DNA from: Oscillospiraceae bacterium
Lineage (GTDB): Bacteria; Bacillota_A; Clostridia; Oscillospirales; Ruminococcaceae
Direction of reading: 5' to 3'
Length of the DNA: 64,000 nt
NCBI GenBank assembly: GCA_017523995.1
Contig: JAFWUX010000004.1
Location: 1-64,000 of the forward strand
The notes beneath the pieces were generated by a model, which ran no database searches, was not told the DNA's origin, and was given only the letters and a program-made list of their open reading frames with translations. A program made the translations under genes and the position numbers. This document shows, piece after piece, positions 56,955 through 64,000 of the stretch. Each line of letters starts with the position of its first letter. Within the stretch, counting starts at the first letter, position 1.

Positions 56955-59366
56955 ATGTACTTCAAAATGCTGAAGCATGATCTGACACGGAAAAAGGGAC
57001 TGAACATCATCCTCTTTCTGTTTATGACATTCGCGTCATTGCTGGTATTCGTCGGAGCCGTTCAGATCATCTCCAATCTGACACACCGCAAAACCGCAGA
57101 AACACTCTGCCGCACCTCAGATATGCTGCTGGTGCCCGGCCAGAACAACCTGACAATCGAAGAACAGGAGCAGGCGCTGGAACGGCTGCTCGCACCGGAC
57201 GAAAATGTCATTGACTGGAGCACGGAAAAGATGCTCCGCATCGGATCGGCTGCAATGGATTATCCGGATCATGATGAGAAGGAAAAACCGGTCTATACCT
57301 ACAAATATCAGTTTCTTTCCGCAATGCCGAAGGAACATGATCTGGTCTATGACCTCGCGGATCAGCCGTTCTATGTCCCGAACGGCAGCATCGCCATACC
57401 GGTCAGCGTCAGCGCTCTGACGGGCACCGGAATCGGCGATACGATCCGCTATACATCGCCCTACGGCAACACCTATGAACTGACCGTCAGCACGATTTTC
57501 AAGGATAACGCCCTGCCACTCACCATACGCTTCATTGTCTCGGATGCAGACTATGCGGTGCTTGCCGCCGATGCGGTCCGGAGCCCTGCAATGTTCTGCA
57601 TCCGGATGCAGAGCAGCTCCTATGATGACATCGACAGCCTGCTCCGCTCCATTGAGGATGAGGTGGATGCATATGTACTTGCAGATGCCTTCTCCGTCAG
57701 CGACGATGATGTCATGATGAAGATTATCTCCGTCTTCATTGTCATCATCAGCGTGTTCCTCATTCTCATCATCCTGATGACGATTCGCTTCACGATGATC
57801 GCGGAGCTGAAAGAGGAGGAAAAAGAGATCGGCATGATGAAAGCCCTTGGTGTCGATTCGCTTTCATTCCGGTGGATGTTCGCCGCGCGCTACACCGCAT
57901 TTGCGATCATCGGCGGCATCATCGGCATTGCGGCGGGCATTCCCCTCTCCGGCATCGTCATCGGCACATTCGGTCCGAATGCGATTCTGCCGGAGCGCTG
58001 GGAGATGTATCTGACCGGTTTTCTCTGCGTGGCAGGCATCATCGCGGTGATGATTCTGTTCTCGCTGCTGGTCATGCGGCGGATTCAGAAAATCTCCGTC
58101 ATCGAAGCGCTGCACGGCGAAAACCGCGGCGAGCGCTTCTCCGGCAATGCCCCGATCTTCCTGCACAGGCGCAAAAAAATGAGCGTGCCGATGTTCCTTG
58201 CGCTGAGCGACCTGCTCGGGCGGCTCAAGCGTTATCTGTTCCTCATCATCGCATATACGCTCGGCACGGTGATCATGCTGCTGCCCTATAATGCGCGCAA
58301 CAGCGTCATTACGCCCTCATATGCAAAAGTCTGGCTCTACCAATCCTACGATTTCCAGCTGAATCTCACGAAAGAACAGCGGGATGAACTCTACAAAATC
58401 TGCGAAAAAACCGGCAAGGATACCTATACGATCCTGAATGAGCAGATCGCCGAAGCAGGCATTCCTGCACACATCGACACCTGCTGTTACGGCGACGGAT
58501 ATGTCATGCTCAATGATAACCGCAAGGCATTCGATGTCTTCTGGAAAGAGAGCTTCGCAGAGCAAATCACCTACCAGAAGGGCGGGCGCGTCCCGACCAA
58601 TGAAAATGAGGCGGCGATGAGCGCCTTTACCGCCAACCGTTACGGCATTGTGCCCGGTATGAAGGTCAAAGCGATCATCAATGAACAGAATGCCGACAGA
58701 ACCTATCCCGAGGAGCACGAGCGTGAGCTGACGATCACGGCGCTCTATGACAAAATGGAAACCGGCATGCCGTCGCTCATCCTCTGGGACGGCTACAAGG
58801 ACGGCTACAGCTATACCGAAAAAGAGACGGGCTTCGTGATCGACGCGCCGGAAAGCGAACATCCCGCCGTGATTGCGCAGCTGCGCGATCTCTACGGCGC
58901 CGCACAGGTCTATGATGCACAGGAAGCAATCGAACGCGATCTCAGCGATTTTGACAGTCTGTTCAAGACGCTCAAGCTCGTTGTCAGCATTGCGGTGTTC
59001 TTTATCCTCTCGCTGATAACCTATCTCTATGAGAATGTCTTTCTCTCGGAGGAGGTGCCGGAAATCGCCCTGCTCAAGAGCACAGGATTCCGGAACAGCG
59101 CAATCCGGCGCTGGCATCTGCTGCGGATGCTCTGCATCACGCTGATCTCCGTCGTACTCGGCGAAATCATCTTCTGGACATGCGGCACGCCGTTCTTCCG
59201 GTTCTTCATGCGGCAGTATGAGGTCACGGGGATGCGGTTCCTCTTTGAATTTCCGGTGAGTTTCCTCGTGATTCCGGCGGCTGTGATTCTCACGGTGCTG
59301 CTCGTCACGGGACTGACACTGACAAAGATCCGCCGCATCGACATCCGCAGAATCAACGAAGAATAA
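56955..59366 (+). CDS. FtsX/MacB-type ABC permease
   Basis: An 803-residue membrane protein with the large-permease layout: a signal-anchor (16-38), a long extracellular domain, three membrane segments (about 257-280, 310-335, 348-372), a further segment (about 420-440), a second extracellular domain (440-660) and three more segments at the end. FtsX domains carry EEEKEIGMMKALGVDSLSFR and ALLKSTGFRNSAIRRWHLLR, which are the coupling segments. Such permeases work mechanically (peptide/lipoprotein handling or antimicrobial resistance). GGAGG before ATG. Confidence 0.9.
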   Translation: MYFKMLKHDLTRKKGLNIILFLFMTFASLLVFVGAVQIISNLTHRKTAETLCRTSDMLLVPGQNNLTIEEQEQALERLLAPDENVIDWSTEKMLRIGSAAMDYPDHDEKEKPVYTYKYQFLSAMPKEHDLVYDLADQPFYVPNGSIAIPVSVSALTGTGIGDTIRYTSPYGNTYELTVSTIFKDNALPLTIRFIVSDADYAVLAADAVRSPAMFCIRMQSSSYDDIDSLLRSIEDEVDAYVLADAFSVSDDDVMMKIISVFIVIISVFLILIILMTIRFTMIAELKEEEKEIGMMKALGVDSLSFRWMFAARYTAFAIIGGIIGIAAGIPLSGIVIGTFGPNAILPERWEMYLTGFLCVAGIIAVMILFSLLVMRRIQKISVIEALHGENRGERFSGNAPIFLHRRKKMSVPMFLALSDLLGRLKRYLFLIIAYTLGTVIMLLPYNARNSVITPSYAKVWLYQSYDFQLNLTKEQRDELYKICEKTGKDTYTILNEQIAEAGIPAHIDTCCYGDGYVMLNDNRKAFDVFWKESFAEQITYQKGGRVPTNENEAAMSAFTANRYGIVPGMKVKAIINEQNADRTYPEEHERELTITALYDKMETGMPSLILWDGYKDGYSYTEKETGFVIDAPESEHPAVIAQLRDLYGAAQVYDAQEAIERDLSDFDSLFKTLKLVVSIAVFFILSLITYLYENVFLSEEVPEIALLKSTGFRNSAIRRWHLLRMLCITLISVVLGEIIFWTCGTPFFRFFMRQYEVTGMRFLFEFPVSFLVIPAAVILTVLLVTGLTLTKIRRIDIRRINEE

Positions 59367-59379
59367 GAGGAGGCACGAA

Positions 59380-60138
59380 ATGGATACTCTGATTTCAGTC
59401 AACAATCTTTGCAAAACATATAAAACCAGCAAACAGGAAAACACCGTCCTGAACGGCGTCAGCTTCGACATGCAGCCCGGCGAATTCATCTCGATCATGG
59501 GACCCTCCGGCAGCGGCAAATCCACCTTGCTTTACACCGTCAGCGGCATGGATACGGTCACATCCGGCTCGGTCTCCTTCCGCGGCAGAGAGCTCTCCGG
59601 CATGCATCAAAAGGAGCTTGCGCAGATTCGGCTGAAGGAGATGGGTTTCATCTTCCAGCAGATGTATATGATGAAAAAGCTCTGCATCTTCGATAATATC
59701 GTGCTGCCTGCCTATCAGGCGGGCGCGGCGCGTGCAGAGGCAAACAGCCGCGCGGAGGCACTGATGCAGCGGCTCGCAATATCAGATACCGCAAAGCATG
59801 AGATCACGGAGGTCTCCGGCGGCGAACTGCAGCGCGCCTGCCTGTGCAGAGCACTCATCAACGAGCCGCAGATTCTTTTTGCGGATGAACCGACCGGCGC
59901 ACTCAATTCCAAGGCGGCTGCGGATGTCATGCGCGAGCTCGTCAATGTATGGCGCGGCGGCACCGGCATCCTCATGGTGACGCACAGCGTCCGCGTGGCT
60001 GCGATGAGCGAACGTGTGCTCTATCTCGTGGACGGCACGGTGCAGGGCGAAATGCAGCTCGGCAAGCTGGCGAAAGATGCCGACACCGCCGAACGTGAGC
60101 AGCGTCTCAGCGCATGGCTCATGGAGCGCGGCTGGTGA
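59380..60138 (+). CDS. ABC transporter ATP-binding protein
   Basis: A 252-residue ATPase. Walker A GPSGSGKST (about 44-52), Q loop FQQMYM, signature VSGGELQRACLCRAL, Walker B ILFADEPTGALNSKAA and H-loop VTHSVRVA are all intact. It energises the FtsX-type permease encoded 14 nt upstream, in the LolD/MacB class. Confidence 0.95.
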   Translation: MDTLISVNNLCKTYKTSKQENTVLNGVSFDMQPGEFISIMGPSGSGKSTLLYTVSGMDTVTSGSVSFRGRELSGMHQKELAQIRLKEMGFIFQQMYMMKKLCIFDNIVLPAYQAGAARAEANSRAEALMQRLAISDTAKHEITEVSGGELQRACLCRALINEPQILFADEPTGALNSKAAADVMRELVNVWRGGTGILMVTHSVRVAAMSERVLYLVDGTVQGEMQLGKLAKDADTAEREQRLSAWLMERGW

Positions 60139-60148
60139 GGTGCGGCAT

Positions 60149-61534
60149 ATGAAAAGACGATATATCCTTGCCGCGGCTGTCATGCTGCTGCTCACCGGCT
60201 GCGGCAGTCAGCGCACCGGATACGAAAATTTCACCGCACCGGAGCAGGGCGCAAGCACGCTCAAACCCGTCTCGGATATCTATACCGAACGGCATTATGA
60301 GGGCGTCGCGCCGACAGCCGAGAAAACGCTCGAAACCGTCACAACCGGCGGCGGTGCATGCGTGATCGAACGCAAAAACAGCTATTATGACATCACGCTC
60401 GATTATGACAAGGGCAGCCCCGACAAAATCGGTGCTGCATATGCAGAGGCAATCAAAAAGGTGCGTCCGGATTATGCCGCAATCACAGAGCCCTATCTCT
60501 ACGAGAATATCAAGGCGGCGTTTCCGAATCTCGCCGGAGACTACAGCGCCGTGCAGAAGCGCACGGATGCGATTTTCGGGACGCTGCGTGAATCCTATCA
60601 GCAGGAGCTCCGCGGATTCGCGGCGGAAATCACCGGTGATACTGCGGGCTTCTCCGAGGACGGCATTCTCTCTGCGGAGGAGGCAATCCTGATGCAGCTG
60701 ATTCCGGATGTCCTGCGCGGTACGGCTTGCAGCGGCATCACGGCATCCGGCAGCGCGACTGCATCCGGTGAACGCATCACATGCCGCGTGCTGGAATGGC
60801 AGCTCGGCAGCGAAAATCAGATTTGTGCCACACACACGCTCCTGCACATGAAGCACGGCGATGAGAGCTTTACCTCGGTCAATCTGCTCGGTTTCCTGAC
60901 CATCCTCACCGCAATCAATGATGAGGGCGTGATGATGAGCATTCTCGATGTCGGCAGCAAAAATGAGGTGCCGTATACAACTGCGGATAAACGCAGCTAC
61001 ACCTACGATATCCGCTATGCGCTTGAACATTACGGCAAGGCGCGCGAGGCGGCTGCCTATCTGCGGGACAATGCAGCGCACTATCCCTATTGCGTGAACG
61101 TCCTCTGCACCGATGCAAAGGACGCCTGTGTCGCGGAGCTCTGCGTCGATCCGGAGGAGGGCACACCGCTCCTGCGGGACGAAAACACGCCCCTGCATGA
61201 CGGGCTCAAATGGGATGATCCTGCGTATATCTGTGTGGTCAACTCCTTTGCAGCAAAGGGCAATGCCGATCAGCTGACGCACACTTCGGGCAATGTCATC
61301 CGCTGGAACCGCTATCTTGATCTGTTCGGCGGTCAGCGCGGTCTGACGCTCGGCGGATTCAAAGAGCGCATGACAGCTGAGCAGACCGACAATGAACTCG
61401 TGCGCATCCGCAGCGAAAGCGTGGTGCATATGGTCATCGCGGATTATGACACGCACAGCCTGCAGGCAATCCTCACCGGCACAGACGGCGTTGCGGACAA
61501 TCCGGCGTTCATTGACCTCGGCAGCTGGGAGTGA
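60149..61534 (+). CDS. Lipoprotein with Ntn-hydrolase (C45-like) fold
   Basis: A 461-residue secreted lipoprotein: lipobox LTGC (Cys at about 17). Residues 20-180 are a helical/unknown region. Then RGTACSGITASGSATASGER begins an Ntn-hydrolase-like domain of the C45/penicillin V acylase group: nucleophile candidate Cys195-196 region, CRVLEWQL in place of GRNxD, TSVNLLGFLTILTAINDEGV and ICVVNSF later. May hydrolyse amides of lipids or peptides outside the cell. GGTG precedes the ATG; it follows the ATPase gene by 10 nt, so is part of the ABC operon. Confidence 0.7.
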   Translation: MKRRYILAAAVMLLLTGCGSQRTGYENFTAPEQGASTLKPVSDIYTERHYEGVAPTAEKTLETVTTGGGACVIERKNSYYDITLDYDKGSPDKIGAAYAEAIKKVRPDYAAITEPYLYENIKAAFPNLAGDYSAVQKRTDAIFGTLRESYQQELRGFAAEITGDTAGFSEDGILSAEEAILMQLIPDVLRGTACSGITASGSATASGERITCRVLEWQLGSENQICATHTLLHMKHGDESFTSVNLLGFLTILTAINDEGVMMSILDVGSKNEVPYTTADKRSYTYDIRYALEHYGKAREAAAYLRDNAAHYPYCVNVLCTDAKDACVAELCVDPEEGTPLLRDENTPLHDGLKWDDPAYICVVNSFAAKGNADQLTHTSGNVIRWNRYLDLFGGQRGLTLGGFKERMTAEQTDNELVRIRSESVVHMVIADYDTHSLQAILTGTDGVADNPAFIDLGSWE

Positions 61535-61603
61535 ACGGATTTGGCGGGTGATATCTTTGCTGATCATCGAAGATATCAGAATCATAGAAAAAATTGTACA
61601 AGC

Positions 61604-61635
61604 AAGCCTGTCTGACCGAGATGTCAGACAGGCTT
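61604..61635. terminator. Hairpin after the ABC operon
   Basis: Perfect 12-bp stem AAGCCTGTCTGA/TCAGACAGGCTT with 8-nt loop, about 70 nt beyond the last stop. There is no T run after it, so termination efficiency is doubtful. Confidence 0.5.
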
Positions 61636-61739
61636 CTGCTCATGTGCAGTTCTGGCGCCGGTGTATATAATCAGAACGATTATCAATATCCCGCTTGTAT
61701 GAGCATGACACACAACAGATCGAATCGGCAATCTGCCTC

Positions 61740-61768
61740 TTGACATCTCATACTTTAAAGTTTATAAT
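61740..61768 (+). promoter_or_regulatory. Consensus promoter of the surface-polysaccharide locus
   Basis: -35 TTGACA (61740-61745), 17-bp spacer, -10 TATAAT (61763-61768): a perfect consensus. Transcription would begin near 61775, about 350 nt before the first gene. Confidence 0.75.
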
Positions 61769-62125
61769 GTAATTACAAGCGGAATTCAGATTTCGATTTG
61801 ATCGGACACAGTAAACAAAGTGATGCAGCCATCACTTCTCAGCATGCTAAAAGATTGGCGTGTATTATAAGTGTCCAATGTCCGGCCGCAGTTTCTTGCG
61901 TTTGTATATCCCTATATTTCAAGCTTAGTTTCTTGATGAATAAGAAGACATTGCTTTTCACAGGATGTATCATAGGTGATATAGGGCTTTCGCGGATACA
62001 ATAATACTTGATCCGCTGAAATGGAATCGTCCGTATGAAAAATGGCGATTATCGTTAAACATTATGAACGGGCAAATGACTAAGGATGAGACTTCCAAAT
62101 ACAGTTCATTCCGGAGGGGGTACAA
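61769..62125 (+). other. Long untranslated leader before licD-like gene
   Basis: No supportable gene here. CGGACAC near 61803 and GTGTCC near 61871 are complementary, as are GTCCGG/CCGG pieces near 61880. Long leaders of this kind often precede polysaccharide operons and carry antitermination signals. The composition becomes AT-rich from here on. Confidence 0.4.
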
Positions 62126-62953
62126 TTGAATACTGTCGAAAAAACTTTCGATCATGATGATTTAAGGCGTCTGCAACTAATTGAATTGGAAGCACTGAAG
62201 GAAATTGATCGGATTTGCAGAAAAAACAATATTAATTATTCATTAATGGAAGGGACTTTATTAGGGGCTGTCAGGCATAGGGGGTTCATTCCTTGGGATG
62301 ATGATATTGATATCGCATTGCTTAGAAATGATTATAATAAATTAAAAATGATATGTGAAAAAGAGCTGGATTCACCGTTTCACTGGCAGAGTCAAGAGTC
62401 AGAAAGCAACTGGTATCGTTTGTATGCCAAAATAAGAGTGAATGGCACTGAATTCAGAGAACTTGCCCATTGCCAACATCATATTCATCATGGAGTATAT
62501 ATAGACATATTCATATTGGATCATATACCAGATAGCAGACTAATGAGAAAAATACAAAGGCTAAAGTATCGGTTTTATAATGTAGGATTATCAGCAAAAT
62601 ATATAAACTTAGACTGTCGAAATGGCTCCAAAAAAGCAATTGCCAGAATTATGAGAATATTATATGCTCCTTTCTCCTTATCCTTTCTTTACGCAAAAGC
62701 CAATCAATGTTGTCAAGAGTATAACATAAAACCATGCAAATCCGTAACCAACTTTTGTAGTGCATATGGGGAAAAAGAGATTTTTCCAACACATTATTTT
62801 ACAGAAACGATAGATATTCCTTTTGAAGAGACCATATTGAAATGCAGCAAATACTATGATAAAATATTAACTCAATTATATGGGGAATATATGAAACTGC
62901 CGCCGCTTGAAGCAAGAAAACCCCGCCATCAAATCATTTCCTATCATTTCTAA
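62126..62953 (+). CDS. LicD-family phosphotransferase
   Basis: A 275-residue protein. Start is TTG at 62126 with GGAGGGGG 6 nt upstream. The diagnostic FIPWDDDIDIALLR (about 51-64) has the metal-binding Asp cluster of the nucleotidyltransferase-fold LicD group, and IDIFILDHIP is present. LicD proteins add phosphocholine or similar groups to cell-surface glycans. Composition is much more AT-rich than neighbours to the left, as for transferred surface loci. Confidence 0.9.
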   Translation: MNTVEKTFDHDDLRRLQLIELEALKEIDRICRKNNINYSLMEGTLLGAVRHRGFIPWDDDIDIALLRNDYNKLKMICEKELDSPFHWQSQESESNWYRLYAKIRVNGTEFRELAHCQHHIHHGVYIDIFILDHIPDSRLMRKIQRLKYRFYNVGLSAKYINLDCRNGSKKAIARIMRILYAPFSLSFLYAKANQCCQEYNIKPCKSVTNFCSAYGEKEIFPTHYFTETIDIPFEETILKCSKYYDKILTQLYGEYMKLPPLEARKPRHQIISYHF

Positions 62954-63019
62954 ATTCACAGTTGTTATGCTCTCTTTCATCTTACAGAGGTAATTATTTA
63001 ATTTGGCATGGTGAGTAAC

Positions 63020-64000
63020 ATGAAAAAAGTATTGTTTATATTAAAATCAATAACCACGCAAAACAGGCAAAACGCGTTATGTGTTGAAAAAGTTGCAGAG
63101 CATTTAAAATCCTATGGTATTTCTGTAGAATACCTCAGTTGGGAGTTAACCCCGGTCACTGATTATTCAAAGGATATCCACATAGTTGTAGAAGACGATA
63201 AAAGAAGCGGCATTGCGAATTGGGGCAGAAAAATCACCAAGGTGATATGCACACCAATTGAAAATTTATCCGCTGAAAAAAAGCTTTATCATCGCCTTGT
63301 TGCATTATACAGCAGCAACCAATACGATGCTGTAATTGCTGTAATCAACCCTCCCGAAAACGCAGAAGCAGTATATATGGCAAAAAAGAAATTCCCGAAA
63401 ATGCATACAATTTTGTATGAGCTTGATCCCAATTCCAGCCGTCATAAGGTTTGCAGAAATGCAAAAGAAAAAATATGGCGTTTGAGGAGCATGAAATGGG
63501 AAAGAAAAATATACCGTTCTTTTGATCATATTCTTCATATGGCATCACATGAACGGCATTATTCATCGCAATATTTTGCCGAGTTTCAGAATAAAACAAT
63601 CTATCTCGATATTCCGAATTTCGAGCCGATTGATGTCGGAATTGATAACAAATTACATACGCCGCTGCGGCTGCTTTATTGCGGTGCCTTTTATCCCCGA
63701 ATGCGGGAGCCGTATTATATGTTCAGACTGCTTGAAGAAGTAAGCAAAACAGTCCCGCTGACGCTTGATATCTATACCGGAAATTCTATGCGTGATGAAT
63801 TAGAAGCATTATCACGAAAAAATAATTTTTTAAGATTGCATAAAGAAGTATCGCAGGAAGAATTAAATTCAATCATTGGTTCTTCCGATATTTTAATAAG
63901 CGTTGGAAACAAAAACACGGATTTTCTTCCTTCTAAAACACTCATGTATATGGGAACTTCAAAACCAATCATTCATTTTTATTTTGATTCAGATGATGTT
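63020..64000 (+). CDS. GT4-like glycosyltransferase (partial, runs off the end)
   Basis: An open frame of 327 codons from ATG 63020 with no stop before the window ends. Begins MKKVLFILKSITTQNRQN. The first half (FDHILHMASHERHYSSQYF) resembles the acceptor lobe, and LRLLYCGAFYPRMREPYYM followed by SSDILISVGNKNTDFLPSKT and MGTSKPIIHF is the donor-binding lobe of GT-B glycosyltransferases. RBS is weak; an ATG four codons upstream is possible. AT-rich, part of the polysaccharide locus with licD-like gene. Confidence 0.8.
   Translation, partial: MKKVLFILKSITTQNRQNALCVEKVAEHLKSYGISVEYLSWELTPVTDYSKDIHIVVEDDKRSGIANWGRKITKVICTPIENLSAEKKLYHRLVALYSSNQYDAVIAVINPPENAEAVYMAKKKFPKMHTILYELDPNSSRHKVCRNAKEKIWRLRSMKWERKIYRSFDHILHMASHERHYSSQYFAEFQNKTIYLDIPNFEPIDVGIDNKLHTPLRLLYCGAFYPRMREPYYMFRLLEEVSKTVPLTLDIYTGNSMRDELEALSRKNNFLRLHKEVSQEELNSIIGSSDILISVGNKNTDFLPSKTLMYMGTSKPIIHFYFDSDDV

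Noticed and set aside
61798..62004. 68-residue frame in the leader before licD
   Set aside because: No RBS, unusual Cys content, and it lies in a probable untranslated leader.

Overview
The window looks like the chromosome of a Ruminococcus-type anaerobe (Oscillospiraceae, Firmicutes). Six secreted proteins carry dockerin modules (paired D-x-N/D-x-D calcium loops), including three dockerin-serpins. GC is moderately high, ribosome binding sites are strong GGAGG types, and TTGACA/TATAAT promoters with 17-bp spacers recur. No rRNA, tRNA, CRISPR array or integrase was seen. Genus is an inference from protein families.

Layout. 0.2-2.7 kb: an AgrC-like GHKL kinase with a LytTR regulator, followed by a separately promoted 19-residue Trp-rich peptide gene with LytTR-type boxes. 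2.8-4.6 kb: an M23 peptidase-like protein and a lipoprotein. 4.7-11.7 kb: a nine-gene, tightly overlapping PBSX-like phage head cassette (terminases, portal, capsid, protease-like, connectors, hub-like) with no integrase, tape measure or lysis genes. 12-15.6 kb: a SulP permease with a MITE in its leader, a run of about eleven unrelated palindromes, and an ArsB/SLC13 permease. 15.7-20.4 kb: three tandem dockerin-serpins. 21.5-25.0 kb: a redox operon of YwnB-like reductase, Rrf2 regulator, flavin/ferredoxin protein, zinc macrodomain and class-M sirtuin.

25-39 kb: a SUKH protein between two 290-bp direct repeats, a dockerin/SH3-like secreted protein, a LytTR-DUF3021 pair, an MBL hydrolase, a minisatellite, a GH3 beta-glucosidase, decayed feoAB, an SGNH hydrolase with a membrane-anchored partner, and a small gene cut by a MITE. 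39-43.3 kb: a divergent NrtR-type regulator and an operon of J-domain/pseudokinase, VWA protein and an adenylosuccinate synthetase paralog. I know no described system with this gene set, and it is the main candidate for something new. 43.3-45.3 kb: a TetR regulator and a decayed ABC exporter.

45.5-64 kb: a dockerin metalloprotease-like protein; an ECF sigma factor / membrane-tethered partner / dockerin-LRR operon; a MutS-like ATPase; a flavin reductase; an HD phosphohydrolase; a four-gene lipoprotein/MacB-type ABC/Ntn-hydrolase operon; then a sudden AT-rich segment with LicD and a glycosyltransferase that runs off the end, probably the start of a transferred cell-surface polysaccharide locus.

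Themes: extracellular cellulosome-type proteins with protease inhibitors; several peptide- or ligand-responsive regulators; loss of iron-type transport genes (feoA, feoB, an ABC exporter half); and many short mobile or palindromic repeats between genes.
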